Part shown: piece after piece, positions 8,218-16,786 of the stretch
Layout of the letters: each line of letters opens with the position of its first letter
Numbering within the stretch: the first letter of the stretch is position 1
Assembly: GCA_945888625.1 (NCBI GenBank)
Contig: CAMDAH010000002.1
Coordinates: forward strand, 157,419-221,418
Direction of reading: 5' to 3'
Length of the DNA: 64,000 nucleotides
DNA from: Chryseobacterium gleum
GTDB lineage: Bacteria; Bacteroidota; Bacteroidia; Flavobacteriales_D; Crocinitomicaceae
Made by a program: the position numbers and the translations under genes
Notes under the pieces: model-generated
What the model saw: the letters and a program-made list of their open reading frames with translations, nothing else
Databases searched by the model: none
What the model was told of the DNA's origin: nothing

Positions 8218-9470
8218 TGCAATCTGTTTTTATTCGTGCTCGGCAATTATCATGGACTGAATGGGCTTTATTGTTTAACGCCTTAACCATAATTCATTTA
8301 AACTTGGTCCCTTACGGAATTGTTCTTTTAGCGATTGCGGTTTTGATTGACTTTTTGCAGAAAAGAGTATTAGTAGAAGTTAAAATTTATTCGGTTATCT
8401 TCCTTTGTATCCCGTTTATTGTTTTTTGTATTGGTTTTATTAATACCGAAAACTTTGCGAAAGCTTTTGAGGACTTGGGGCGAATATTGCCATTTATTCT
8501 GTTCCCTTTTCTCCTTATTTTTACTAAGTCAAATACGAAGTTAAAGCAGCTACTTTTGCACGTTTTTATTATCGGATTATTGGCCTATTTTCTTTATCAT
8601 CTGACCATATCCTTCGTGTTGTTTTGCAGGGACGGTGCTGTTTCCCATTTTTTTTATTCCTCATTAGTGGAAAATACAAATTCATTTTCTATTTTCAACA
8701 TGTTTGCGATTACTGCTTTAATGGAGTATTTTTTAAAAAATAGCTTGGCTAAGTCAAGGCATATACTCGTAATCGCAACGCTGTTTTTTTTGGTCCTCAT
8801 TCAAATGCAAATGCAGAGTAGGGTTATGATATTGGTTACACTTTTTTCACTTATACTTTTGTTTTTTATTTTTTGGAAGCGTAAAAAAAAGTGGTGGGTA
8901 ATTTGTTTATTGGCTTTTTCCGTTTTATTATTTCAGCTTCCTGTTTTTCAAGGTCGATTTCAGTCTGGGATTTCTCAAACAAATAAAATTCGTACAAACG
9001 TAAAGTTGCCCATCAATCAGGACGATGCTCCTATGCAAGTTGGTGATTGTAATTCTTCAGTTTCTTTACGATACCTCGCGCTAATTTCAGGATATGAAAT
9101 TATTGTTAAGCATCCAATTGTAGGAGTTGGCAGTGGGGATTGGCTGGATGAATTGGTGGCTAATTATAAAAAAAATAATCGATTATGTAATCTGAAGAGA
9201 AAAACAGCTCCACATAATCAATACCTTAGGATATTGATTAAACACGGCTTACTTGGTTTTTCTGTTTTTATTTTCTATTTCGTTTTTCTTTTTCGAACGG
9301 CAATTAAAGAATTTCAATTATCGCAGGTGTCTTTTTTGTTTTGTCTCGTTTTTTCATCTATCGGATATGATTTAATGGATGGGGGAGCTACTGCTCCGTT
9401 TGTTGCTTTTTTTGCGAGTATTTTGTTTTTAAAATCGACGAATCAAATAAGTCATAAAGAGGGTGTTTAA
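8214..9470 (+). CDS. O-antigen ligase/polymerase-like membrane protein
   Basis: The 418-residue protein starts at the ATG at 8214, which overlaps the upstream stop as ATGA. The open frame extends further upstream, but that part lies inside the glycosyltransferase gene. It has about ten hydrophobic segments. A periplasmic loop contains HPIVGVGSGDWLDEL and then APHNQYLRILIKHGLLG; the H-N-Q-Y-L and G-L-L-G elements are hallmarks of Wzy_C-domain proteins. This is the second such protein in the region, so one may polymerise repeat units and the other ligate the finished chain. The C terminus is short and hydrophilic. Confidence 0.8.
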   Translation: MMQSVFIRARQLSWTEWALLFNALTIIHLNLVPYGIVLLAIAVLIDFLQKRVLVEVKIYSVIFLCIPFIVFCIGFINTENFAKAFEDLGRILPFILFPFLLIFTKSNTKLKQLLLHVFIIGLLAYFLYHLTISFVLFCRDGAVSHFFYSSLVENTNSFSIFNMFAITALMEYFLKNSLAKSRHILVIATLFFLVLIQMQMQSRVMILVTLFSLILLFFIFWKRKKKWWVICLLAFSVLLFQLPVFQGRFQSGISQTNKIRTNVKLPINQDDAPMQVGDCNSSVSLRYLALISGYEIIVKHPIVGVGSGDWLDELVANYKKNNRLCNLKRKTAPHNQYLRILIKHGLLGFSVFIFYFVFLFRTAIKEFQLSQVSFLFCLVFSSIGYDLMDGGATAPFVAFFASILFLKSTNQISHKEGV

Positions 9471-9488
9471 TGCTAGCTATATCGAAGG

Positions 9489-10502
9489 ATGAAAAAAATA
9501 TCTGTAGTTGTTCCGTGCAGAAATGAGTCAATGTTCATAAAGGAATGTATTGAAGCAATTTATCATTGCAGTCTACCTGAGCAGATCCAACTTTCCGTTT
9601 TTGTTGTGGATGGCATGAGTGACGACGGAACACGCGATAAAGTGCTTCAATTGATAAAGATTTTTCCTTCACTTCATTTGGTGGATAATCAGATGCAACT
9701 CACTCCTTTTGCATTTAATATTGGTATAGCTCAGCAAGACTTTGATTATTTGCAAATTGTTGGCGCGCGTCATGTATTAAGTCCGAACTATTTATCGCTA
9801 GCATGGAGTCAGTTGAATGCTGATGCTGACACATGGTGCGTCGGCGGTAAAATCAATAATAAATTCCTAACGAAAACAGGAGAAATAATATCCAAGGCAA
9901 TGGCAACTCGATTTGGTATGGGTATTGGTAATTTTAGAACGCTCGATAAATCTGGTTTTACTGATACGGTTACAAGTCCCATGTATAGAGCTGATGTCTT
10001 TGATAAAATCGGTTATTTCGATGAAGAATTGACTCGAAATCAAGACGATGATTTTAATTTTCGAATTAGTAATGCTGGCGGAAAAATTTACTATTGCAAC
10101 GAAATATCACTTAGTTATTATGTTCGCGCCTCTTTTTCGGGTTTGTGGAGACAATTCTTTCAATATGGTTATTGGAAGGTGTACGTTAATAAAAAACATC
10201 GTGCAATTACAACCTGGAGACAAATGGTTCCGCCAATTTTTGTTTTATATATTGGTTTAATGCTACTGCCAATAACAGTTTTACCGGAATATACTTGGCT
10301 AGTTATTCTGCCCCTATTAACTTATGTGCTTTTCGCTTCTGTCACGGCAATAAAAGTAGCGAAATTTAATGTTTTTTTTATAGTGCTTAAGTCGTTTATT
10401 TATTTGCACATAAGTTATGGATTAGGTTATTTAGTTGGGATTATTCATTTTCTCCTACTCAATAAAAAGCCATCTAAAAAACAAAAAAGAATGTCCCGAT
10501 AA
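9489..10502 (+). CDS. GT2-family glycosyltransferase with C-terminal membrane segments
   Basis: This 337-residue protein has a GT-A fold at the N terminus: KISVVVPCRNESMFIKECI, then VFVVDGMSDDGTRDKV, in which the Asp residues bind the nucleotide sugar. NQDDDFNFRI supplies the acidic catalytic motif. Residues 240-320 form two or three hydrophobic segments that anchor the enzyme in the inner membrane, as in succinoglycan-type glycosyltransferases. The stretch YYVRASFSGLWRQFFQYGYWK is typical of that subfamily. It lies 18 nt after the O-antigen-ligase-like gene and is probably co-transcribed with it. Confidence 0.9.
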   Translation: MKKISVVVPCRNESMFIKECIEAIYHCSLPEQIQLSVFVVDGMSDDGTRDKVLQLIKIFPSLHLVDNQMQLTPFAFNIGIAQQDFDYLQIVGARHVLSPNYLSLAWSQLNADADTWCVGGKINNKFLTKTGEIISKAMATRFGMGIGNFRTLDKSGFTDTVTSPMYRADVFDKIGYFDEELTRNQDDDFNFRISNAGGKIYYCNEISLSYYVRASFSGLWRQFFQYGYWKVYVNKKHRAITTWRQMVPPIFVLYIGLMLLPITVLPEYTWLVILPLLTYVLFASVTAIKVAKFNVFFIVLKSFIYLHISYGLGYLVGIIHFLLLNKKPSKKQKRMSR

Positions 10503-10506
10503 TTTG

Positions 10507-10514
10507 TAATTTTG
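10507..10514 (+). promoter_or_regulatory. -7 promoter box upstream of the DegT aminotransferase gene
   Basis: TAATTTTG matches TAnnTTTG exactly, with a 19-nt leader to the ATG at 10534. It sits in the 31-nt gap after the GT2 gene, so the aminotransferase and sugar transferase may have their own promoter in addition to read-through. Confidence 0.45.
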
Positions 10515-10533
10515 TGTTAATTAATTAAACCTT

Positions 10534-11739
10534 ATGATTCCATTCTCCCCCCCACGTATTGACCAAAAAATTGTGGATGCTGTTGTTGAAACGCTCCACA
10601 GTGGCTGGATTTCTACCGGTCCGAGGACAAAGCTTTTTGAGAAGAAAATTACCGAATATTGTGGCTGTAAAACTACGGTTGCGGTGAGTGCTTGGACAAC
10701 CGGAATGGAGGTTTTCTTGCGTTGGTGGGGCATCGGTCCCGGTGATGAGGTGATAATACCAGTTTATACCTATTGCGCTACGGCAAATGTTGTCCTACAT
10801 ACAGGTGCAAAACTAATCATGGTGGATATTAATCAGGATGATTTTAATATTTCAATTGAAAAAATAAAGGCCGTGATTACCACTAATACGAAGGTGATAA
10901 TGCCTGTTGATATTGCCGGTCTGCCTTGTGATTACGAGCGAATCTATGAACTTATTGAGGAATTCAAGCCCTTATTTTCACCTTCAAATGAAAAACAAGT
11001 GCAACTGGGAAGGATTTTATTAGCCTCCGATGCTGCGCATAGTTTCGGGGCGCTGTATCATGGTGTAAGGTCAGGTTCGCACGCTGACGTTTCCTGTTTT
11101 TCTTTCCATGCTGTGAAAAACTTAAGTACGGCTGAAGGTGGTGCGGTCTGTTTTAACCTACCGGATAGCTTTAATCATGATGAAATCTATAAGGAATTTT
11201 GCATCAAAATATTACATGGGCAATCGAAGGATGCGCTCGCAAAAATGCAGAAGGGTGCTTGGCGATATGATGTATTAGAAGCAGGATACAAATGTAATAT
11301 GACGGATATTCAAGCGGCAATTGGTTTGATTGAATTAGAACGCTACCAAGAAAATATGGATCGGCGGGCAGAAATTTTTAGGCAATATTATGAAGGATTT
11401 AAATCGGCCGAATGGGCTATTTGCCCTATTTCTGTTGATGATTCAAGGCATACGTCGTATCATTTATTTCAGCTATGTATTGCTAATGTAACGGAAGCCC
11501 AACGAGATGCTATCATGCATGAGATTTTTGAGCAAGAGGTATCTGTGAATGTCCATTTTCAGCCCTTACCACTCTTCACAGTTTATAAAAAATTAGGGTA
11601 TTCTATCGAAAATTATCCTGTTGCGTACGCAAAATATGCTTCAGAAATATCACTCCCAGTTTATTTTCAATTAAGCGATTCAAACGTACAAACTATCATT
11701 TCAGCAGTGAAGATTGCCTATAATAAGGTGATGGGATGA
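10534..11739 (+). CDS. DegT/DnrJ/EryC1/StrS-family sugar aminotransferase
   Basis: This 401-residue PLP enzyme starts with the family signature PFSPPRIDQKIVDAVVETLHSGWISTGP. The cofactor lysine is K195 in SFHAVKNLSTAEGGAV, matching the canonical SFH-x-x-K-N-L-T-x-G-E-G-G motif. ASDAAHSFGA carries the Asp that holds the pyridine nitrogen, and the C-terminal substrate region contains VNVHFQPLP. These enzymes aminate a keto-sugar nucleotide to make an amino sugar, here presumably for the surface glycan. The stop overlaps the start of the sugar-phosphate transferase gene by 4 nt, a common pairing in bacillosamine-like pathways. The matching dehydratase is not in the window. Confidence 0.93.
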   Translation: MIPFSPPRIDQKIVDAVVETLHSGWISTGPRTKLFEKKITEYCGCKTTVAVSAWTTGMEVFLRWWGIGPGDEVIIPVYTYCATANVVLHTGAKLIMVDINQDDFNISIEKIKAVITTNTKVIMPVDIAGLPCDYERIYELIEEFKPLFSPSNEKQVQLGRILLASDAAHSFGALYHGVRSGSHADVSCFSFHAVKNLSTAEGGAVCFNLPDSFNHDEIYKEFCIKILHGQSKDALAKMQKGAWRYDVLEAGYKCNMTDIQAAIGLIELERYQENMDRRAEIFRQYYEGFKSAEWAICPISVDDSRHTSYHLFQLCIANVTEAQRDAIMHEIFEQEVSVNVHFQPLPLFTVYKKLGYSIENYPVAYAKYASEISLPVYFQLSDSNVQTIISAVKIAYNKVMG

Positions 11740-12323
11740 AACGATTTTTTGATCTTCTATTTTCAATTATTGTTTTAGTCTTGTTTTTACCAATTGGTGT
11801 TTTAATTGCTAGTTTAATTGTTTTAGATTCAAAAGGGGGCGTGTTTTTTAGGCAGCAGCGGGTAGGGAAGGATGGTGTTTTATTTTATGTCTTGAAATTT
11901 CGTTCAATGCACCTTAATTCAGCTATGAAAGGTACACTTACAGTTGGCGATGATGCCAGAATTACGCGTATTGGGTCGCTAATTCGAAGAGTAAAACTAG
12001 ATGAATTTCCACAATTTATGAATGTTGTCCTTGGTGATATGAGCATCGTTGGGCCACGGCCTGAAGTTCCTGAATTTGTTGCTTTGTATTCCGAGGATCA
12101 ACGAAAAGTATTATCGGTTAGACCTGGAATTACTGATGAGGCATCTTTGGCTTATTTTGAGGAAAATAAACTATTGGCAACTTCAACCAATCCAAAAAAA
12201 ACTTATATTGAGGAAATTATGCCTGCAAAGATTACTATTAATCTAGCGTATTTAGAAAACCGAACACTTTTGGCAGATATTACAGTAATTGGAAAAACAA
12301 TCTTGAGAATATTTCGAGCGTAA
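11736..12323 (+). CDS. Initiating sugar-phosphate transferase (WbaP/PglC-type)
   Basis: This 195-residue protein has one N-terminal membrane segment (LLFSIIVLVLFLPIGVLIASLI) followed by the conserved cytoplasmic core: VFFRQQRVGKDG, LKFRSM, TRIGSLIRRVKLDEFPQ and MSIVGPRPEVPEFV. This is the minimal, PglC-like form of the polyprenyl-phosphate phosphoglycosyl transferases. They start glycan synthesis by moving a sugar-1-phosphate from UDP-sugar to undecaprenyl phosphate. The catalytic Asp-Glu pair lies in KLDEFPQ. It overlaps the aminotransferase gene (ATGA) and is the last gene before the repeat block. Confidence 0.94.
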   Translation: MKRFFDLLFSIIVLVLFLPIGVLIASLIVLDSKGGVFFRQQRVGKDGVLFYVLKFRSMHLNSAMKGTLTVGDDARITRIGSLIRRVKLDEFPQFMNVVLGDMSIVGPRPEVPEFVALYSEDQRKVLSVRPGITDEASLAYFEENKLLATSTNPKKTYIEEIMPAKITINLAYLENRTLLADITVIGKTILRIFRA

Positions 12324-12360
12324 GCTATTATTTATGTGTTAATTTTTCAAACACTGTATA

Positions 12361-12620
12361 ATTAATTGTAATATTGCAATATTACGATATGACAATATGT
12401 TTTGCTTTTTTATAACTTCTTGTCGTGTTAAGATTAAAGTTATTTTGGCATATTGCAATAAGACGATTAATGCTATTTTTTTATCAATTTGGTTTAAAGT
12501 TATATTTAGATATTGCAATGAGACGATTAATGCTACTTGTTTATCAATTTAGTTTAAAGTTATATCTGCATATTGCAATAAGACGAACGACATTATTTAC
12601 GTGTCAATTAAATTAAAAAG
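12361..12620. repeat. 60-bp tandem repeat block, three clear units plus degenerate flanks
   Basis: Units start at 12421, 12481 and 12541 with an exact 60-nt period. Each contains TTTAAAGTTAT or TTAAAGTTAT, then TATTGCAAT[AG]AGACGA. Units 1 and 2 share GATTAATGCTA, and units 2 and 3 share TTATCAATTT. The flank at 12361 carries a degenerate ATATTGCAATATTACGATAT, and 12601 begins a decayed fourth unit (GTGTCAATTAAATT). ATTGCAAT inside each unit is self-complementary. Because 60 is divisible by three, a 63-codon frame runs through the block with a 20-residue period, but no start context or family supports a gene. The block fills the 330-nt gap between the sugar transferase and arsR. Confidence 0.85.
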
Positions 12621-12635
12621 AAATTTATTTCTTTT
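12616..12635. promoter_or_regulatory. Inverted repeat upstream of arsR, candidate ArsR operator
   Basis: AAAAGAAAT-TT-ATTTCTTTT is a perfect 9-2-9 dyad ending 18 nt before the arsR start codon. ArsR-family repressors bind AT-rich dyads that overlap their own promoter, so autoregulation released by arsenite is a reasonable inference. The simple AT-rich sequence means chance is not excluded. Confidence 0.4.
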
Positions 12636-12653
12636 AACCAATTAAAAAAATAA

Positions 12654-12989
12654 ATGGGAGCTACAAAACACGAAATTTTTCAAGATCAAATTAACGAAGA
12701 AGCAGCAATTTTTAATGCGCTTGGGCATCCAGCAAGGCTAGCAATTGTAAAGACTTTATTGACTTATAAGACCTGTGTTGGTAATTACCTGACAGAGGAA
12801 ATTGCTCTTTCACAACCAACAATCTCTCAACATTTGAAAGTACTGAAAAATGTGGGCATTATCCAAGGAACTATTGAAGGTAAAACTGTTTGTTATTGCC
12901 TAAATCATTCGCTTATCCAAAGACTGCGTGTTTTTGTTGGGGATATGCTCATACAATACGATTTACATCAAACTAATTGTAACTGTTAA
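12654..12989 (+). CDS. arsR: ArsR/SmtB-family arsenic-responsive repressor
   Basis: This 111-residue winged-helix protein begins with the family-typical IFNALGHPARLAIVKTLL, followed by a recognition helix ALSQPTISQHLKVLKNVGII and the wing GTIEGKTVCYCLN. The usual ELCVCDL metal motif at the start of the recognition region is replaced by KTCVGNYL, leaving one Cys. Further Cys residues lie at VCYC and in the C-terminal TNCNC, so the As(III) site may be assembled from atypical positions. It should repress the operon until arsenite binds. It is the first gene of arsR, DUF6428-like, phosphatase and acr3; the next start is 1 nt after its stop. Confidence 0.92.
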   Translation: MGATKHEIFQDQINEEAAIFNALGHPARLAIVKTLLTYKTCVGNYLTEEIALSQPTISQHLKVLKNVGIIQGTIEGKTVCYCLNHSLIQRLRVFVGDMLIQYDLHQTNCNC

Positions 12990-12990
12990 T

Positions 12991-13455
12991 ATGAAATATC
13001 TTGAATTTAAAGAATCACTGCAAAAGTTAGAAAGTTTGACTTTTATAATGCCAAACGGAATTTTATTTCCCGCTCATTTTCATATCACGGAAGTCGGACG
13101 TACGCAAAAACAATTTATTGATTGTGGTGGGGTTGTTAGAAACTCAAGTGAAATAAGTCTTCAACTTTGGTTGGCAAATGATACTAATCATTGTTTATCT
13201 CCCAAAAAACTGTTGCAAATTTTGGAAGATACGGAAAGTAAAGTAATACTGCCTGATGAAAATGTAGTGTTGGAATTACAGGGGCAAACCATCGAAAAAT
13301 ATGCCATTTCGTTAACTGAAAAAGGGTTTTTACTCCTTCCAACTCATACGGCATGCTTAGCCGAAGACACTTGTGGAATTATCCCTGAGAAAGCAAAATT
13401 AGACTTGGCAAACTTAGGAGGTAAATCATGTTCGCCTGGTTCTGGCTGTTGTTAA
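12991..13455 (+). CDS. DUF6428-like protein of ars operons, Cys-rich C terminus
   Basis: This 154-residue protein starts at the ATG at 12991; the open frame extends upstream into arsR but has no independent support there. It matches, from memory, the DUF6428 proteins that sit between arsR and the arsenate reductase in many Bacteroidota. Visible features are FPAHFHITEVGRTQKQFIDCGG, with two close His and a Cys, and a Cys-rich end (HTACLAEDTCG, then KSCSPGSGCC). The clustered Cys and His residues suggest binding of a soft metal or metalloid such as As(III). That is an inference, and no catalytic function is established to my knowledge. Confidence 0.85.
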   Translation: MKYLEFKESLQKLESLTFIMPNGILFPAHFHITEVGRTQKQFIDCGGVVRNSSEISLQLWLANDTNHCLSPKKLLQILEDTESKVILPDENVVLELQGQTIEKYAISLTEKGFLLLPTHTACLAEDTCGIIPEKAKLDLANLGGKSCSPGSGCC

Positions 13456-13465
13456 ATTTAGTTTT

Positions 13466-14089
13466 ATGTACATAGATATATCACTTAAAATCGAAAAATT
13501 AGTTACGCAATTTGACTTAATTCCTGTCTCAAGAAACTTGGCTTTGCGTCAATTAGCAACGCACATTTTAAGTCATCGGAGTCAATCTAGTTCTTTACAG
13601 CTTCTTTTTGTTTGCACCCACAATTCAAGGCGAAGCCATATGGGGCAAGTATGGGGGCAGTTAGCAGCGAATTATTATAAGGTGGAAAATGCCAACTCTT
13701 TTTCTGCGGGGACAGAAGTGACAGAACTAAATTCCAATGTGATAGAAATGCTTCAAAAAGTTGGTTGCAAGGTGTCGACTTTTCAAAAAGTATCAAACCC
13801 AGCTTATTTAATTGAATTTGGAGAAAATCAATCGCTTACTTGTTTTTCAAAATTGATGGAACACGAAGCAAATCCAAGGGCCGATTTCTTTGCCATTATG
13901 ATGTGTACTGAAGCAGAGGCCAATTGTCCTTTTGTTCCTGGAGCTATAGCCAGAATTGGCTTACCTTTTGATGATCCTAAAGCTTACGATAACACGCCTA
14001 TGGTTAGCGATGCTTATCTTTCTACTTTTGAAGAAATTGGCGTTCAAATTCTATATCTTTTTAATCAAATTAAGCATGACAACTACTAA
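13466..14089 (+). CDS. Low-molecular-weight phosphatase-type arsenate reductase
   Basis: This 207-residue protein contains the P-loop of low-molecular-weight tyrosine phosphatases and thioredoxin-coupled ArsC enzymes: [16 protein letters not shown] at about residues 48-63, with the nucleophilic Cys and the C-x5-R-S geometry. The general-acid Asp is expected in the later loop near [12 protein letters not shown]. An extra Cys in [16 protein letters not shown] could serve as a resolving Cys, as in Staphylococcus-type ArsC. It should reduce arsenate to arsenite for export by the next gene. It is longer than the 130-150 residues of classical ArsC because of an N-terminal helical extension. It overlaps the acr3 start by 14 nt. 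Confidence 0.85.
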   Translation: MYIDISLKIEKLVTQFDLIPVSRNLALRQLATHILSHRSQSSSLQLLFVCTHNSRRSHMGQVWGQLAANYYKVENANSFSAGTEVTELNSNVIEMLQKVGCKVSTFQKVSNPAYLIEFGENQSLTCFSKLMEHEANPRADFFAIMMCTEAEANCPFVPGAIARIGLPFDDPKAYDNTPMVSDAYLSTFEEIGVQILYLFNQIKHDNY

Positions 14090-15107
14090 AAGACTTTCTT
14101 TTCTAGATCGATATCTCACAGGGTGGATTTTTATTGCAATGGCAATTGGAATTGGAATTGGGTATTTCTTCCCCTCTCAAAACCAAAATGTAAAAGAAGA
14201 AGTTTTCAATCTACCCCTTGCACTTGGATTAATAATTATGATGTATCCTCCGCTTGCGAAAGTGAAATATGAGTCGATGGGGACTGTTTTTAAAAACGTG
14301 AAGGTTTTGGTATTGTCGCTGGTGTTAAATTGGGTCGTTGGTCCATTGTTAATGTTTGTTTTAGCGATAACTTTTTTAAAGGATCTTCCACATTATATGG
14401 TTGGTTTAATCATAATTGGACTTGCTAGATGTATTGCGATGGTAATTGTTTGGATAGAATTGGCGAGTGGAAACCGTGAGTATGCTGCAGGATTGGTAGC
14501 AATGAATAGTATTTTTCAAGTCTTCTTTTTTAGTTTTTATGCTTTTATTTTTCTTTCGTTTCTTCCAAGTCAAATGGGGATTGAAGCAACAAATGTTTCT
14601 GTCGACATGCTCGAAATTGCCAAAACGGTTGGTATTTATCTCGGTATACCTTTTTTATTAGGATTCACTTCTCGCTATTTATTGATCAAGATCAAAGGGG
14701 AAGCTTGGTTCACCTCTTCTTATTTGCCTGCGGTTTCCCCCTTGACTTTAATCGCTTTGCTCTTTACTATTATGTACATGTTCTCGCTAAAAGGAGAAAT
14801 GGTGTTAGCACTACCAGTTGATGTGGTAAGAATTGCAATTCCGATGATTATATACTTTGTTTTGATGTTTGTTATCAGTTATTTAATGGCGAAAAAGTTT
14901 GGCGCAAAACAAGATGAGGTAACGGCTATTGCTTTTACAGCGACAGGAAATAATTTTGAATTAGCTATTGCTGTTTGTATTGGGGTTTTTGGCATCAATT
15001 CCGGCGAGGCATTTGCAGGTGTTATTGGTCCCTTGATTGAAGTGCCTGCGCTAATCGTATTGGTGAAACTCGCAAATTATTGGAATGCGAAATGGAAAAG
15101 TAGTTAG
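14076..15107 (+). CDS. acr3: Acr3-family arsenite efflux permease
   Basis: This 343-residue, ten-helix membrane protein of the BART superfamily starts at the ATG at 14076, which overlaps the phosphatase gene. Conserved Acr3 features are [30 protein letters not shown] with the essential Cys in the A-R-C motif, LVAMNSIFQ, and [18 protein letters not shown] followed by [10 protein letters not shown]. It exports As(OH)3 using the proton gradient and is the effector of the operon. The protein is slightly shorter than typical Acr3 (350-370 residues) but shows no missing block. Confidence 0.94.
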   Translation: MTTTKRLSFLDRYLTGWIFIAMAIGIGIGYFFPSQNQNVKEEVFNLPLALGLIIMMYPPLAKVKYESMGTVFKNVKVLVLSLVLNWVVGPLLMFVLAITFLKDLPHYMVGLIIIGLARCIAMVIVWIELASGNREYAAGLVAMNSIFQVFFFSFYAFIFLSFLPSQMGIEATNVSVDMLEIAKTVGIYLGIPFLLGFTSRYLLIKIKGEAWFTSSYLPAVSPLTLIALLFTIMYMFSLKGEMVLALPVDVVRIAIPMIIYFVLMFVISYLMAKKFGAKQDEVTAIAFTATGNNFELAIAVCIGVFGINSGEAFAGVIGPLIEVPALIVLVKLANYWNAKWKSS

Positions 15108-15288
15108 GTTGATTAGTTAGGAAGTATCAAGAATTAGCCGTGTGATTTCATCGAGATCTGATTATCGTTTATTGTAATTGGTGAAAAAAATAAAGTAGTG
15201 TTGTTCGATTATTATCAGATATTCGTGATTTTTTGTTAGGTTAATAGTGAGTTTTAGTAATTTTAGCAGGATATTCTTTAGCAAATCT

Positions 15289-16191
15289 ATGAGTAATTGG
15301 AATTGGAATTGGTTGGTTATTATTTGTTTCTTTCTGTCGCAATTTGTTTGTTTCGCTCAAGTTGACGAAGAAAGTCAGTTTTCCGATACGACAGTAATTC
15401 CTGCCAAAGTGTTGCTCGTAGTTCCACCTTTTCAGCGGATTTTAGCTGATACTTTATCTATCGGGGAGTTTGATGAGTTGGTCATCGATTCTTATTGCGC
15501 TCGCCAAATGCCTGCCGTGTACGATGCTCTACACTCCTTTCAAACCAGACAAATGGATAATTTTGGTGGGCATTTAAATGACAAGGTTAATCTCGGCTTG
15601 GAAAATATCCGAAAAAAAGGTTTTAAGTCAGACGTTAAACAGTTTTACATTCAAATTGATCCAAAAACATTAACAGTATATTGGATTGCGGTTGTTGGAC
15701 CAAGTACCGACGGTAAGTGTTACGTTAGAGTTGATAGCCGAGGAAGTGCCGGCGGTGGTTTGCCTGCTGTATTGAAACAATTAAATCGAATGCATGGGTA
15801 TTACCCGACTTTAGCAGAAGTTAAATTTTATGAGTTAAATGAAAATGTTATAAAATGCTTCAATTGGAATGGCGATACCTTGAAAGAATTTACCTCCTTC
15901 GTCAATATACAACAACATTTTTTTAAATACGCTGACGCTCAAATAGGGTTAAGCATATCGCTCGAGGAATACACAAAAAAATATCCTTTTCATACAAGCG
16001 GCAATAATTTACCAGGAACTAAAAATAGACCTCCGGTGACTTACAACTCAAAAAAATACAAGGTTAAGTTAGGAGATACCTTGTCTGAAATTGCACAAAA
16101 ATACCACACTTCAGTTGCTAAAATTAAAAAGGCAAACGGGCTAAGATCCAATACCATTCAAATCGGTCAGGTTTTAAAAATACCGCGTTGA
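15289..16191 (+). CDS. Secreted LysM-domain protein
   Basis: This protein has 300 residues from the ATG at 15289, preferred over an upstream GTG at 15247 because a compact signal peptide (residues 1-24, ending VCFAQ) begins there. The central 200 residues ([21 protein letters not shown], then [21 protein letters not shown]) match nothing I recognise. The C-terminal 44 residues are a clean LysM module: [19 protein letters not shown], then [23 protein letters not shown]. LysM binds N-acetylglucosamine-containing glycans such as peptidoglycan, so the protein probably sits in the periplasm against the wall. It is monocistronic and follows the ars operon after 181 nt of featureless AT-rich DNA. 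Confidence 0.85.
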   Translation: MSNWNWNWLVIICFFLSQFVCFAQVDEESQFSDTTVIPAKVLLVVPPFQRILADTLSIGEFDELVIDSYCARQMPAVYDALHSFQTRQMDNFGGHLNDKVNLGLENIRKKGFKSDVKQFYIQIDPKTLTVYWIAVVGPSTDGKCYVRVDSRGSAGGGLPAVLKQLNRMHGYYPTLAEVKFYELNENVIKCFNWNGDTLKEFTSFVNIQQHFFKYADAQIGLSISLEEYTKKYPFHTSGNNLPGTKNRPPVTYNSKKYKVKLGDTLSEIAQKYHTSVAKIKKANGLRSNTIQIGQVLKIPR

Positions 16192-16268
16192 TTATAAGAT
16201 TTTTTTAAACTTTAACTTAAAGTTGGAAATGACTATTTTTATACTTTAGCTAAAATAGAATTAAACAA

Positions 16269-16502
16269 ATGGAATCTTGCGATAATAAAATTCAAAACAC
16301 CAGTAACTTACAACGTTTAGCAGTGTTAATTGGCGCTATCTGTACCGCACTTTTTTATGTATTGCTCCGTTGCACAATCAAAGAGTTAACTTTTTTGGAT
16401 AAGTTTTGGTGTGCATTACCAATTTTCAGTAGTTTGATTGTTACCGATAGGTGTATAATTAAACGCTTCATAAATTTAATAATAAACAGAAAAATAAAAT
16501 GA
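16269..16502 (+). CDS. Small two-helix membrane protein, unknown
   Basis: This 77-residue frame has two hydrophobic segments (LAVLIGAICTALFYVLL and FWCALPIFSSLIV) and a basic C terminus (RFINLIINRKIK). I recognise no family. Support for a real gene comes from a near-consensus -7 box TACTTTAG at 16242-16249, preceded by TTG 16 nt upstream, with a 19-nt leader. The stop codon overlaps the ATG of a 21-codon frame. Confidence 0.45.
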   Translation: MESCDNKIQNTSNLQRLAVLIGAICTALFYVLLRCTIKELTFLDKFWCALPIFSSLIVTDRCIIKRFINLIINRKIK

Positions 16503-16564
16503 TAGAAATTGCAATTGCTGTTTGTCTCGGAATATGTTTGTTTCGTTGTTGTTGCGGAAGGTAG
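16499..16564 (+). CDS. Possible 21-residue membrane microprotein
   Basis: An ATG overlaps the preceding stop as ATGA and opens a 21-codon frame encoding MIEIAIAVCLGICLFRCCCGR: a short hydrophobic helix followed by a Cys-triplet and basic end. The overlap resembles translational coupling. Nothing else supports expression, so confidence is low. Confidence 0.25.
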   Translation: MIEIAIAVCLGICLFRCCCGR

Positions 16565-16786
16565 TAAACTTAAGAAATTAGGCCATTTTTTTCGAGTGAA
16601 TGAACCTTCACGTGCTAATCTGCACCTTTGTGGCAAGATAGCGATCAGCCAATTTAATTAGTTGCTTTTGATTAAACTACGCATTTCAAAATTGGCTAAA
16701 TAAGTTTTAAAACGAATAAAATATTTTACTCAAAGCAAGGCTCGAAGCAGTAAATTTCCTTAAACTTGTTGAAAATTTAATTCGCT

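Noticed and set aside
12425..12616. A 63-codon open frame with three 20-residue repeats
   Set aside because: It is the translation of the 60-bp tandem repeat; the period is divisible by three, so the frame stays open by chance. There is no start context and no family.
12361..12620. CRISPR array
   Set aside because: The 60-bp units are contiguous, with no unique spacers between short repeats and no cas genes nearby.
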